A DNA stretch of 32,782 bases, taken from Arcobacter sp. (GTDB lineage Bacteria; Campylobacterota; Campylobacteria; Campylobacterales; Arcobacteraceae). Positions 16,001 to 25,760 of the stretch are shown in pieces. The notes beneath the pieces are model-generated. The model saw only the letters and a program-made list of their open reading frames with translations. It had not been told where the DNA came from and did no database searches. The translations under genes were made by a program, and so were the position numbers. Positions within the stretch are counted from its first letter, which is position 1. Each line of letters begins with the position of its first letter. The stretch covers positions 1 to 32,782 of the forward strand of contig QKDL01000033.1 of NCBI GenBank assembly GCA_003252105.1, in the 5' to 3' direction.

Positions 16001-19000
16001 AGATGTTATCTCACTTAATATTGGATCATCATTCGTAGAACCAACTAAAACATTTACAGTTGCAATATTTGATTCACTAAGAGAGTCATTTGCTTTATAT
16101 GTAAAACTATCAGTTCCCGTATAATTTAGATTTGGTATATAAATATATGAACCATCAGGATTAATTGTTACTTTACCATGTGTTGGATTTGTCACTTTAG
16201 TAAATACTAAAATATCATTTTCCATATCATTTCCACTCAAAGTTCCATTTTTAGTTGTATCTTCTTGTGTTGTTGTATTAATATCAGTTACAGTTGGTGC
16301 ATCATTTACAGGATTTATATTGATATCAATTGTTTTTGAAACAGTTTGAAGTCCATTATTTACCATTATTGTAGCATTACTATTTCCATATCTATTTGAT
16401 ATAGATTCTAGTGTTATTACAACATCTTCTCCTGTTGTGATTATAGGTTGCGTATTTTTAATATTATATAGTGTTCCATCACTTGACGATATAGTTAGCA
16501 TTGCACTACTTTGACCCGCTAAATCTATATTTTTTAATGTGATATCAAACTCATTGAAGTCTTCATTTAAACTAATCTCTTCATCTGAAATGTTAGGGAA
16601 ATCTAATATAGCAGGAACTGTTATATTAAATTCTTGGGAAGATAATAAACCATTTTGATCTTTTAATGTTAATAAAACATTAGCTATACCAAATTTATTC
16701 TCAACTGAGTTTATAGTTAATGGTAAATTTACATTATCATAACTATTATATTGAATTGGATTTGTCCATCCTTGAACTAAAGAGATTAAAGAGCTAGTTG
16801 TAGTTGAAGATAGTATTAAGTTATCTTTATCAATATCATTAATTAATATCTCTTTTAAGAATGCTCCAAAATCTTCATTTTTAGTCTCATTAGTTTGTAT
16901 ATTTACAAACTCAGGTGCATCATTTATATTGGAAACAGTTATATCAAAAGCATTTAAACTTATACTTACATTTGAACTATCTGTTACAGTTATTATAATA
17001 CCGGTTGTTGTTCCTACATCACTATTTGTCGGTATTCCACTTAATCTACCTGTATTTGTATCAAAAATTGCCCAAGATGGTTTATTTGTAATTGAAAAAA
17101 TTAAAATATCATTTATATCCACATCATTTGCAGTTGGGGTAAAACTATATATACTATTTTCACTTATACTTGTTACTGGTATTCCAGTTATTGTTGGAGC
17201 ATCATTTATATTTAAAACTATTATATCAAAAGCACTTAAACTTGCAGTTGCATTTGAACTATCTTTTACACTTATGACAATACCACTTATTGTTCCTATA
17301 TCACTATTGGTTGGAGTACCACTTAACTCACCTGTAGTTGTATTAAAAATTGCCCAAGATGGTTTATTTGTAATTGAAAAAGTTAAAGTATCATTTATAT
17401 CAATATCATTTGCAGTTGGTATAAAACTATATGTACTATTTTCATCTACACTTGTGATTGGTGTTCCACTAATTGTTGGGGCATCATTTGTATTTAAAAC
17501 TGTTATATCAAAAGGGTTTAAACTTACACTAGCATTTGAACTATCTGTTACAGTTATTATAATACCTGTCGTAGTTCCAATATTACTATTTATAGGCGTT
17601 CCACTTAATCTACCTGTTGTAGTATCAAAACTTGCCCAAGATGGTTTATTTGTAATTGAAAAAGTTAAAGTGTCATTTATATCTGCATCATTTACAGTTG
17701 GTACAAAACTATATGCACTATCTTCATTTATACTTGTACTTGGTATTCCACTAATTGTTGGAGCATCATTTGTATTTGAGATAGTTATATTAAAAGGATT
17801 TAAGCTTGTACTAGTATTTGAACTATCTGTTACAGTTATTATAATATCACTTGTTGTTCCCACATCACTATTTGTTGGAGTACCACTCAACTCACCTGTA
17901 CTTGTATTAAAAGTAGCCCAAGATGGTTTATTTAGAATAGTAAATGTCAAAATTTCATTTGTATCTACATCATTTACAATTGGTATAAAACTATAATTAC
18001 TATCTTCATTTGCTGCTGTAGCTGGTGTTCCACTTATTGTTGGAGAGTCATTGACTGGTACCACATTTATAATTATAGTTTTCGATACAGTACTTACACC
18101 ATTATCAACAGTAATTTCCGCTGTTGTATTTCCATATAAATTTGCTTTTGAAGTAAGTGTAATTATCTTTTCACCACTATCACTTATATTAATAGTAATT
18201 GGTGCTGGAACATTATAAATAGAGGTATTACTTGGCATTATTGTAATAGTTCCAGAAGCTTGACCTCCTAAATCTATATTTTGTAAGGTAATATTAAATG
18301 AACCAAAATCTTCATTTAAAGAGATTTCATCATTTACTGAAATAGTTGGAAAATCCAATACAGCTGGCACTGTTACGATAAAGTTTTGATTATCACTTAG
18401 ATTTAATGTATCTGTTACTTTTACATTAACCTCAGCCATACCAAATTTATCTGTTACTGAATTTATTGTCAAAGTTTGAATTTGTGAATTATTATAAGAA
18501 CCCACTACAAGAGGATTATTCCAAGCCGTTGAATCAAGGGTAATTAAACTACTATTTGTACTAACCTCAAGTGTTAAATCATCTTCATCTATATCATTGA
18601 TTTCAATATCTTTTATAAATGTACCAAAATCCTCAGCCTTTGTCTCATCACTAAAATTTGTTATTATTTGTGGTGTATCATTTAATGGATTTACATTTAT
18701 TGTTATAGTGTATTCTTGACTAAATTGAAATCCATCATTTACTCTATATTTAAATGATGAATAAGATACGCCATATTCATTTAAATTAGCTTTATATTTA
18801 AATGCTAAATTATCTAATTGTGCTTTAGTAATGGTTTCATTTAGATTTAGTATTTTATTTTCAGATATATATAAGTCACCTTTTTGAGGTAAAGATGTAA
18901 TTTGAATTTGACTTAATACATCATTGTCATTATCTAAATAATTAAACTCATCAAATACAAAGGTATAACTTGTATCTTCATTTGTTGTAATCGTAAAATC

Positions 19001-22000
19001 ACTTGCAGTTGGTATATCATTTACAGAATTAACAGTAATTGTTACTGTTGCTTCATTTGAAGTATTAATACCATCATTTGCTGTAAAGCTAAAACTATCT
19101 GTTCCATTAAAGTTTGCATTTGGTGTATAGGTATAAACTCCATCATTTGAAATACTTACACTACCATTTGATGGTTGACTTGTGACATTGTAAGTTAAAA
19201 CATCATTATCATTATCTATTACAGAAAGCTCTTGTATACTTTTATTATCTTCATTTATTTCACTACTACTATCAAAAGCTACAGGTGCATATTCAACATC
19301 ATTTATAGATATAGATACTGTTGCAACATTTGAATATACACCATCAAAATCTTTAATTTTATATGTAAAACTATCTGTTCCTACATAGTTTGTATTTGGT
19401 GTATATTTAAAAATACCATCACTATCTTTTATTACTGTTCCATGTGTTGGATTTGAAACTATTTGAGTATCGCTTCTATTCAAAGTTGATTCCGCATCTG
19501 TATCATTTAAATAAACTAAAAGTGTTGAGTTTTCATCGTTTTCATTTATAGTATAAAAATCATTTACTGCTATTGGCGCATCATTTAGTGCATTTACAGA
19601 AATTGTAACTTTTGCAACATTTGAGATTAGTACACCTGATTTTGTTTCAGTACCGGTCATTGTTCCATTATCTTTAACAGTATATGTAAAACTATCAGTT
19701 CCATTGAAATCTTTATTAGGTATATATTTAATTTTTCCATCTACAACTAAAGCTGTACCAAATGAAGGTTGAGTTCCAATTTCTAATGTTGAGATATCAA
19801 GAACTCCCCCTTGATCTGAATCATCACTATCATTACTAAGAACATCAATAGTAACTGCTATATCTTCATTTGTAATTGCACTATCATCATTTGCAATTGG
19901 TACATCATTTACCTCAGAAATATTTATATTCATAATTGAAATATTTGAACCAACTAAATTTTCATCAGTTACTTTAAAAGTAAAACTATCCATCCCATAA
20001 TAATTTACATTAGGAGTGTAAGTTACGATTGAACCATTTAAATTGAGTATTCCATGTGATGGATTTGTTACTATCGTATAAATTAAGGTATCTCCCGTAT
20101 CCGTGTCATTTGCATAAGCACTTAAATCAAAATTACCTTGTATATCTTCATTTGTTTGATAAGTATGACTAACTGTTGTTGGGGCACTATTTTTAACATC
20201 TATTGTAAAATAATAAGGAACATCAGTAGTTGCATCACTTACTTTTATAGCTACATTATTTTCTCCTACATTATCTTTACTTGGTGTTCCTGTTAGTGTT
20301 GAACCAGATAAACTAAGCCAACTTGGAAGAGAAATAACTGACCATGTCAAATTATCACCCTCTTCATCATTTGCAGTTAAATTATAAGTATAAAGTTCAT
20401 TTTTGTTTGTAGTAGTAATTGCTGTACTAGTTACTAAAGGTGCTTTATTAGCATCTGCATCAACAGGGTCACCTAAATTACTCACAGGTGAAAATACTCC
20501 TTGTTCATTATAAGGCTTATTATAATCATCACTTGCACTATATCCACCAATGTCACCATTTAGTGTATTTGTATTCATAGCAGTTGCTATCATATATCTT
20601 ATTTGTGTATCTTTAGTAAAACCTGCTCCACCGTCAATAATTGAAACATTTGCATTTTCATTTGTTAAAGGTTTTGCATTTACAATTGATGCAAAATTAT
20701 CAAAATTAAATTTAAATGTTACATAATAATCTTTTTGAGTAGCTTCACCATCAAGGGCACTATCAGTTCCATCTATTGCTTCAACAGTACTAATATTTAA
20801 ATCATTTTCAGGATTAAAACTAGTTATTGCAACACCATTATCTATAGTGGTTGTATTAGGTGAATCGTTTGCTCCATGCCCTGCATTATAAACAATAAGC
20901 TTTTCTGTTCCTTTTTTCCCGGTAAGCATCAAGAAAATATCCAAATCACCATCTTTATCTACATCCATACCCATCCAAAGGTAACCGTTAAAATTACCAC
21001 TACTATCTAGTGTATTTTTTCCTGTTCTTACTCTTAACATCAACTCATCATCACTAGAATCAGAAGGGGTATCCTTATTTTCATAATACATATACATTAA
21101 TGTATTTGAATCATTTCCTATTAAATCAATAGCTGCTTGTGCTTGTAAGTCTGCTGTAGGATCAAAATTAGCACCTTTTAATACAGGAACCCAATTTGAA
21201 CTATTTGAATTAGAATCGATTGTTGGAGCTTCACTTACATCAGTAATTGTAACAGCAAGAGTAATTGTATCTGTTGAGTTAGTATTTGTATCAGTAAGAG
21301 TTACCTCAACATCATAGGTTCTATTATTATCATTATCATCTGGTGTTTCATAATCAGGAGAGCTCTTAAAACTAAGTTCTCCTGTCACAGCATTGATATT
21401 AAATTTATTGGCATCTGCTCCACCAGAAATACTCCAACTTACATTTGTATCATTTGTTGTGAAAGTATAAACAGAACTATTATTTTCACTCATACTATAA
21501 GTTGCAGTAGGATTTCCACCAAATGAAGTTATCTCAACTTCATCTGTCACATTAATATCGTAAACCTTGTGTGTTTTGATTACTCCATCAAAAGCAAATA
21601 CATTTACTTTATAACTTGTTTTTGTTTCATAATCTGGATTTGATTTAAATGTTAATACACCAGTAGAACTATTTATATCAAAAAATGAACCATCATAATC
21701 ATTTTCTAAACCATAAATTAAAGCAGTTGTATTCATATTTTGACTGACTGAAGTATCCACAAGTGTTCCATTTACCAATGTTCCATCATGACCATTAAAA
21801 GAATAATCTGTTATACTAGTACCATTTGTACCATTAAACTTATAATATGCTACTAAACCATCTTCATTTCCATTAAGTTCCATATTCATATTTGATTTAA
21901 TTTCACTTTGAGTTAATTCTTCATTCCAAACACGAATATCATTGATATCACCATCAAAATAATACCCTTGCAATGTATTATATCTTTCCACATTACCAAT

Positions 22001-25000
22001 ATGTAAAGTATTAACATCAGGTGAAGAGGTAACAGTTTGAGTAAGCACTAATGTTCCATTAATATAAAGTTTATAGGTTTGACCATTTTTTGTTGCTGCA
22101 ACATGTACCCATTGTCCTACATTAACAGCATGGTCTGTATAAGATATACCTTCTCCATTACCATCATTAAACCATAGCCCTAAATAACCACCACTTGTTC
22201 TAAATTGTAACTGGTCAACTTCATTTCTATTATTTCCCCAACCTAAAATAGCATTTCCATCTTTTGTAGTTGTTGTATTAATCCAAGCTTCCATTGTCAT
22301 TTTATCAGAATATATAGGAGGATTTGATATCTCAATATATTGTGAATCTGCAACATTTAAATGTATTGCACTATTAGAAACACTTGTATCAACTGCTTGA
22401 ATTGCAGTTGATACTGTAGTATTATTTTCAGAAGTAGTAATAGGATTTATTGTTGTAAAGCTTGGTGCTTGATTTATTGATGTTGGTTCTTCTATAACTA
22501 TATTTTTAGTATAAAGACTTGTTAAGTTTCCTGCACTATCTTTCATCCTAAACTCTACAACTCTTGTTGTTGTATCTGGATTTGAATTGCTATTATCGTA
22601 GATAATACTTCTTAAAGCTGTTTGATAATTTTCTATAGTATCAGTACCAGACAGTGTTAAAATACCGGTATTACTATCATAAGCTCCTGTAATATTGTTT
22701 TGATTTGTAAAATAAAGATTATCTTCACTATTTACAACATTTGTAATTTTCACTTGAGCACCATAGGCATTAATACTTCCTGACACACTTATTGAATTTG
22801 CATCAACTTTTATAGATGCTCCACCTTTGGTATAAATAACATTTGTACCATTAACACTTGTTGCACTAAGTTTTACCCAATCTATACTGTGATCATTTGT
22901 TTTTGCCCCAGTTGCTGCTGAAAATCCAATCTTATAGCTACTTGGTCTTGAAGAAACTTTTGTACCAAAATAATCATCCAAATCTATGTCTATAGGTGTA
23001 TAATCATAAATTCCATCATCATTTATATCCCATTCTACTTTAAGAATATTGGTTGAATCATTTTCAAAAGTAATTTTTACCCGTTTTAATCCAGGATGAC
23101 CAGCAATTGAATTATTACCCATTTGAGATTGAAATTTTCCTGTTATATAAGAATAATTAAACTCTTCTGAACCTCTTAAAAATATTCCGGCACCTTGTGA
23201 TACTCCAAAATAACTACCAGTAAATTCTGCAAAACCTACTCCAAGCCAAGCATTAGGAAGGTTAATATATCCCAAACTCCAACCTTTACCCCCAACATCA
23301 AAAGAAGATGTATCACCATCAATCAAAAAGAAAGAGAATCCATCTGCACCATATTGATCACCATCATAATAACGAAACTCTATTGTTGTATCTTCATTTG
23401 ATCGAAATGGAATATCATATAAAGCTCCACCAAATTGGTTTGTTAAATTTGGAGTAAGTTGAAGTCTACTTCCTGTCATTTTTTGACTAGTAGCATTTGT
23501 AGGTTCTATCCATCCACCAAAACTTGTATCATTGAATTGATCTTCAAAATAAAGTGATAACTGAGGTTCAATACTATCTGATATATTTATTGTAATATTT
23601 TGTGTCGCTGTTCCTCCACTTGTATCAGTTACTGTAACCTCAACAACATAAGAGGTTTTACCACTTTCATAATCAGGTACTTCTTTAAACTCAAGAACTC
23701 CCGACTGTTCATCTATTTTAAAAGATCCACTATCAGCTCCACCTGTTATAGAATAACTTATTTCATCATTTTCAATGTCATCAACAGTTATTGTCGTAAC
23801 TAAAGTATTATTTTCATCTCTATCGATAGTTACACTGCTATCTCCATTAAAAGAGGTGATAGTGGGTGGCTGATTTACATATGTTACATTAATATCATAA
23901 TCTTTATAAGTAATTAATCCTTTTGTATCAGTAGCTTTTATCTTCACTTTATAGTTTTCTTTAGTTTCATAATCTGGTATTGATTTAAAAGTTAATACTC
24001 CTGTAGAACTATCAATATCAAAAGATGAACTATCATAATCACTTTCTAAAGTATACCTTACTGGATTTGGAGCAATCATTAATGTTGTATCATTTGATGT
24101 ATTATTAAGTGTTCCATCATACCCATTTACTGAACTATCTGTTATAGTTGAACCACTAGTTTCATCAAATTTATAATAAGCAATAAGATTACTTTCATCC
24201 CCTACTAATTCAGTATTCATATTAGAACTAATCTCTTGTACTGTTCTTACATCATTCCAAATTCTAAAGTCATTGAGCTTCCCATTAAAATAATAATAAC
24301 TACTAGTACTAGTTACCCCTCGTCTAGATAATATAAAAGGATTATTTGAACTATCTAAGGGAGTTGTGATAGGCTTCCCAATAACTTTAACATCAACAGA
24401 TACTCCATTTATATATATTTTTCCTGTAGCAGTTGAAGGTTCATATACCACTGCTATATGTGTCCATTGATTAAGAGGCAAAACACTATTAACTGAATCA
24501 ATTGTTACATCAGTTGCTGGTATAAATCGTAATTTTCCATCTGGATAAGTATGTAATTCCATTTGTTCATAAGCTTTTCCAAAAAGAAATTGAACAGCTG
24601 AACCTGCATCTTCCCAATAAACCCAAGTCTCTATTGTAAAAGCAGATGTAATATTATTGTCTATATCACCTACATTTATATAATCATTTACCCCATCAAA
24701 ATTGATTGCACTACTTACATAATTAACACCTGCAGCTTTAATTGCAGTTGAAACAGTAATATTATTTTCAGGAGTATTAATAGGATTTTTAGTAATAAAA
24801 GTAGGAACTCCACCTATATCTTGGATACAACGTATAGAATATCCAAGTGCTCTTCCAGAGTAATCATACACATTTGAAGAGGAATCAAAGCCAAAAAAAG
24901 TTGAATATGTTGGATTTGTTTCATCTTGACTACTACTCCAATAACGCCCTCTTAATCCTACTTCATACAATTCATTTGCAGTATATCTTCGTTGACCTGC

Positions 25001-25498
25001 AAGTGGTAATTGAAGTTTATTCATAGCATCAGTTGAATTTTGAATACCTTCAGCTAGAAGTTCTACTTGTGTAGGAACCCTAAATCCAATAGGACATATA
25101 CCAGTCAGTCCATCTAAACTACTCCATTTGTTAACTCTTTGTGTTCCATTAAAATCATTATTTGCCCAATCAAAAGGAGCAGATATATCATAAGATATAT
25201 ACTCACTGCTATTTGCATCCCAAGCTATACTGTTAGATAAAACACTACTTGTACTTAATTGATGTCCATCTGTTCCTCTACCCCATTGATAATAATCTCC
25301 ATAACATAAATTATCAGTTGAACTAGTACAAGCTTGAGTTGCACCTAAGTTTCTATCAAGCCATACTCTTCCTGTAGTATCAGATACAATTGTTTCATAG
25401 TTTTTGCCATTAAATATCCCACCTGTAAAAGTTTCTGCTAAAAGAAATGAGCCAAATATTAACAATAGTAATATTTTATTTTTAAGTATATGATTCAT
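13022..25498 (-). CDS. Giant exported multidomain adhesin-like protein (4158 residues)
   Basis: Sec signal peptide, with cleavage likely after Ala21 (SFLLA). Approximate domains: FISUMP (Fibrobacter major-paralogue) domain 27-225 (VWLDRNLGA, CPIGFRVPT, YWSSS, IRCI); LamG-like 266-465; two cadherin-like repeats to 640; bacterial L-type lectin-like 645-880; a beta repeat to 1004; second LamG 1040-1237; cadherin-like repeats; an unfamiliar domain 1432-1682; many cadherin/Ig (He_PIG-like) repeats 1683-3430, including four 94-residue near-identical units; thrombospondin type-3 Ca-binding repeats 3437-3595 (DSDNDGIPD); a C-terminal beta-rich region with three 50-60-residue repeats. No RTX nonapeptides, autotransporter barrel, LPXTG or T9SS tail is visible, so the export route is unclear. 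Start ATG 25496-25498 has GGGGGA eight bases upstream. Divergent from a two-component operon. Probable role: adhesion or carbohydrate binding at the cell surface. Confidence 0.85.
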   Translation of the reverse strand: MNHILKNKILLLLIFGSFLLAETFTGGIFNGKNYETIVSDTTGRVWLDRNLGATQACTSSTDNLCYGDYYQWGRGTDGHQLSTSSVLSNSIAWDANSSEYISYDISAPFDWANNDFNGTQRVNKWSSLDGLTGICPIGFRVPTQVELLAEGIQNSTDAMNKLQLPLAGQRRYTANELYEVGLRGRYWSSSQDETNPTYSTFFGFDSSSNVYDYSGRALGYSIRCIQDIGGVPTFITKNPINTPENNITVSTAIKAAGVNYVSSAINFDGVNDYINVGDIDNNITSAFTIETWVYWEDAGSAVQFLFGKAYEQMELHTYPDGKLRFIPATDVTIDSVNSVLPLNQWTHIAVVYEPSTATGKIYINGVSVDVKVIGKPITTPLDSSNNPFILSRRGVTSTSSYYYFNGKLNDFRIWNDVRTVQEISSNMNTELVGDESNLIAYYKFDETSGSTITDSSVNGYDGTLNNTSNDTTLMIAPNPVRYTLESDYDSSSFDIDSSTGVLTFKSIPDYETKENYKVKIKATDTKGLITYKDYDINVTYVNQPPTITSFNGDSSVTIDRDENNTLVTTITVDDIENDEISYSITGGADSGSFKIDEQSGVLEFKEVPDYESGKTSYVVEVTVTDTSGGTATQNITINISDSIEPQLSLYFEDQFNDTSFGGWIEPTNATSQKMTGSRLQLTPNLTNQFGGALYDIPFRSNEDTTIEFRYYDGDQYGADGFSFFLIDGDTSSFDVGGKGWSLGYINLPNAWLGVGFAEFTGSYFGVSQGAGIFLRGSEEFNYSYITGKFQSQMGNNSIAGHPGLKRVKITFENDSTNILKVEWDINDDGIYDYTPIDIDLDDYFGTKVSSRPSSYKIGFSAATGAKTNDHSIDWVKLSATSVNGTNVIYTKGGASIKVDANSISVSGSINAYGAQVKITNVVNSEDNLYFTNQNNITGAYDSNTGILTLSGTDTIENYQTALRSIIYDNSNSNPDTTTRVVEFRMKDSAGNLTSLYTKNIVIEEPTSINQAPSFTTINPITTSENNTTVSTAIQAVDTSVSNSAIHLNVADSQYIEISNPPIYSDKMTMEAWINTTTTKDGNAILGWGNNRNEVDQLQFRTSGGYLGLWFNDGNGEGISYTDHAVNVGQWVHVAATKNGQTYKLYINGTLVLTQTVTSSPDVNTLHIGNVERYNTLQGYYFDGDINDIRVWNEELTQSEIKSNMNMELNGNEDGLVAYYKFNGTNGTSITDYSFNGHDGTLVNGTLVDTSVSQNMNTTALIYGLENDYDGSFFDINSSTGVLTFKSNPDYETKTSYKVNVFAFDGVIKTHKVYDINVTDEVEITSFGGNPTATYSMSENNSSVYTFTTNDTNVSWSISGGADANKFNINAVTGELSFKSSPDYETPDDNDNNRTYDVEVTLTDTNTNSTDTITLAVTITDVSEAPTIDSNSNSSNWVPVLKGANFDPTADLQAQAAIDLIGNDSNTLMYMYYENKDTPSDSSDDELMLRVRTGKNTLDSSGNFNGYLWMGMDVDKDGDLDIFLMLTGKKGTEKLIVYNAGHGANDSPNTTTIDNGVAITSFNPENDLNISTVEAIDGTDSALDGEATQKDYYVTFKFNFDNFASIVNAKPLTNENANVSIIDGGAGFTKDTQIRYMIATAMNTNTLNGDIGGYSASDDYNKPYNEQGVFSPVSNLGDPVDADANKAPLVTSTAITTTNKNELYTYNLTANDEEGDNLTWSVISLPSWLSLSGSTLTGTPSKDNVGENNVAIKVSDATTDVPYYFTIDVKNSAPTTVSHTYQTNEDIQGNFDLSAYANDTDTGDTLIYTIVTNPSHGILNLNGSIVTYTPNVNYYGMDSFTFKVTDENLVGSNISIMNINISEVNDVPIANDDSAITNEDIAVTIDVLSNDSDDSDQGGVLDISTLEIGTQPSFGTALVVDGKIKYIPNKDFNGTDSFTYTVKDNGTMTGTETKSGVLISNVAKVTISVNALNDAPIAVNDFYTINENDENSTLLVYLNDTDAESTLNRSDTQIVSNPTHGTVIKDSDGIFKYTPNTNYVGTDSFTYKIKDFDGVYSNVATVSISINDVEYAPVAFDSSSEINEDNKSIQELSVIDNDNDVLTYNVTSQPSNGSVSISNDGVYTYTPNANFNGTDSFSFTANDGINTSNEATVTITVNSVNDIPTASDFTITTNEDTSYTFVFDEFNYLDNDNDVLSQIQITSLPQKGDLYISENKILNLNETITKAQLDNLAFKYKANLNEYGVSYSSFKYRVNDGFQFSQEYTITINVNPLNDTPQIITNFSDETKAEDFGTFIKDIEINDIDEDDLTLEVSTNSSLITLDSTAWNNPLVVGSYNNSQIQTLTINSVTDKFGMAEVNVKVTDTLNLSDNQNFIVTVPAVLDFPTISVNDEISLNEDFGSFNITLQNIDLGGQASGTITIMPSNTSIYNVPAPITINISDSGEKIITLTSKANLYGNTTAEITVDNGVSTVSKTIIINVVPVNDSPTISGTPATAANEDSNYSFIPIVNDVDTNEILTFTILNKPSWATFNTSTGELSGTPTNSDVGTTSDIIITVTDSSNTSTSLNPFNITISNTNDAPTISGIPSTSINEDSAYSFVPTVNDADINDTLTFSITNKPSWASFDTTTGRLSGTPINSNIGTTTGIIITVTDSSNASVSLNPFDITVLNTNDAPTISGTPITSVDENSTYSFIPTANDIDINDTLTFSITNKPSWAIFNTTTGELSGTPTNSDIGTISGIVISVKDSSNATASLSAFDIIVLNINDAPTITGIPVTSISENSIYSFTPTANDVDINDILIFSITNKPSWAIFDTNTGRLSGIPTNSDVGTTTGIIITVTDSSNVSISLNAFDITVSNINDAPEFVNIQTNETKNEDFGAFLKEILINDIDKDNLILSSTTTSSLISLVQGWTNPIQYNSYDNVNLPLTINSVENKFGIANVLLTLKDQNGLLSSQEFNITVPAILDFPNISDEEISLNEDFNEFDITLKNIDLAGQSSAMLTISSSDGTLYNIKNTQPIITTGEDVVITLESISNRYGNSNATIMVNNGLQTVSKTIDININPVNDAPTVTDINTTTQEDTTKNGTLSGNDMENDILVFTKVTNPTHGKVTINPDGSYIYIPNLNYTGTDSFTYKANDSLSESNIATVNVLVGSTNDDPILSEITSQTVDEDGILNITLSANDPDIGDTLTFSVISSSNITTSINGNILTLTPKANFNGEEIVSVKVSDGISDDSKSFSLKVISINDLPTTNDINITIPENSAKNGMLTGNDIENDTLTFSLVSSSTNGVVIIDSNGSYEYRPNKDYSGSDSFTYKVNDGTVDSNISTVYVNITAVNDPITNIVLNSNSVVENNSLNANISSLSVIDNDTLDTTVYSFCGGEDDGSFSIVDNTLKANVIFDYETKSEYKICLKAVDSGGSTYNKNFIIYIENIYEANDPKSDSDKDGIPDSEEGSITDDSDGDGIPNYMDTDSDNDGIDDIVEGNSDTDNDGISNYLDTDSDNDGIQDSIEGIFDSDNDGIPNYLDTDSDNDGIPDSIEGILDMDNDGIPNYLDLDSDGDGKLDSVEKNTDSDGDGIPDYLDKNDSGSDGFIDNNDGTKTVIIKNAAGEGDDKVTSINVPDDQVVDVSENNNETIVKTYYPNSTIKIHEDGGLHIDLESANGNNSIDIANPGSDITINDNGEFIIDTPLTTNIDGTTSRYKITFADDGTIIVLHYLDDIITTLTTTVPNSSINISRDNILEISGTMLNDNNEQVKVKGFMNTNGEVKTTTQIEQNNATYVAINQAGSSVIIEGNGDIDSTTAFSDNPNDLSQLQGLNFKINSTSGNVTISKVLKDKSTSEVVYQDAQTYLSGAKITSNGTTISEVNIDLTDVHYISVDITDSNNTTTSSKTTIDDSLDVNRTSSGEDGKITSEVTLNDSSKIVINNYIDGQVKHIVDIGGEITQAISTLLGSNTILTPNGVSTSYSTTGTSAEVMADLLGIAIHRLDLNGIVTKAVSNLVGANTVIGKDEKGEVTITTKVSTLNLDNNLVEIEIDALANGNAQHIVKINNIVTKAVSNIAGATTVVSTNKEVSTIAGDNSSINSGYSLKARVITFSDGTTKTSFIEVNNNDENDIRTLSNTLISDESFTEGNNVVIEKIDGILFMKIQTPLNNSIVIE
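13300..13715 (-). repeat. C-terminal protein repeat of the giant protein, three copies
   Basis: His residues 3934, 3984 and 4044 each begin a unit: HIVDIGGEITQAISTLLGSN, HRLDLNGIVTKAVSNLVGAN and HIVKINNIVTKAVSNIAGAT. The spacing is 50 and 60 residues. At DNA level about 27 bases of the second and third copies are nearly identical. The consensus H.v.i.g.iT.AvS.l.GA.T is not one I recognise. Confidence 0.7.
14715..15190 (-). repeat. Thrombospondin type-3-like calcium-binding repeats
   Basis: About 160 residues (3437-3595) built from DxDxDG units such as DSDNDGIPNYLDTDSDNDGI. Alternating acidic residues are spaced to bind many calcium ions. Neighbouring copies are very similar in DNA (for example 14870-15100), so slippage could change the copy number. 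Confidence 0.85.
16911..18039 (-). repeat. Four tandem 282-bp (94-residue) Ig-like repeats
   Basis: The linker encoding NDAPTISG recurs at exactly 282-base steps (16911, 17193, 17475, 17757, 18039). Each unit reads like NKPSWAxFxTxTGxLSGTP, the He_PIG Ig-like pattern, followed by IIITVTDSSN. The plus strand shows a long shadow frame because of this periodicity. Confidence 0.85.
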
Positions 25499-25530
25499 TT
25501 ATCCCCCAAAGTTTTTTATCTGTTTTCAAT

Positions 25531-25563
25531 ATCTTAGCAAGTCAAAATCATTACAAAATCAAT
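25531..25563 (-). promoter_or_regulatory. Promoter of the giant gene with 20-bp operator copy A
   Basis: On the plus strand AAAATCATTACAAAATCAAT occupies 25544-25563. Read on the minus strand it is followed after exactly 7 bases by TAAGAT (plus 25531-25536), a -10 hexamer. Transcription would begin near 25524, giving a leader of about 25 bases that contains the GGGGGA ribosome site. Confidence 0.6.
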
Positions 25564-25684
25564 GAGAAAGATAAATTTTTAACTTATTTTAAATAGAGAG
25601 AAAATATCATATGATTATATTATTAAAGAAATAAGGCAATTAGATAATAAATTATTATAAAATCTTTTTAAATAGTCTATTAGT

Positions 25685-25704
25685 AAAATCAATACAAAAT
25701 CAAT
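25685..25704. promoter_or_regulatory. Operator copy B
   Basis: AAAATCAATACAAAATCAAT, itself a direct repeat of AAAATCAAT at an 11-base step. It is the exact inverted partner of copy C (25728-25747) and shares orientation with copy A. No good -10 lies next to it. Confidence 0.65.
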
Positions 25705-25727
25705 AAAATAATACATAAATAAAATTC

Positions 25728-25760
25728 ATTGATTTTGTATTGATTTTAAAAAGGTATAAT
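25728..25760 (+). promoter_or_regulatory. Promoter of the two-component operon with operator copy C
   Basis: ATTGATTTTGTATTGATTTT at 25728-25747, 7 bases (AAAAAGG), then TATAAT at 25755-25760. The geometry is the same as at the giant-gene promoter. The operator covers the -35 region, so the bound regulator could activate or repress. Initiation would fall at or next to the ATG at 25767. Confidence 0.65.

Noticed and set aside
16929..17996. 355-codon plus-strand open frame opposite the giant gene
   Set aside because: It mirrors the 282-bp repeat units of the giant gene; its repetitive hydrophobic translation is a shadow of the opposite strand.
13022..25498. RTX toxin, autotransporter or type IX-secreted protein
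   Set aside because: No GGxGxDxxx nonapeptides, no C-terminal beta-barrel and no T9SS sorting domain could be seen; the N-terminus is a Sec signal.
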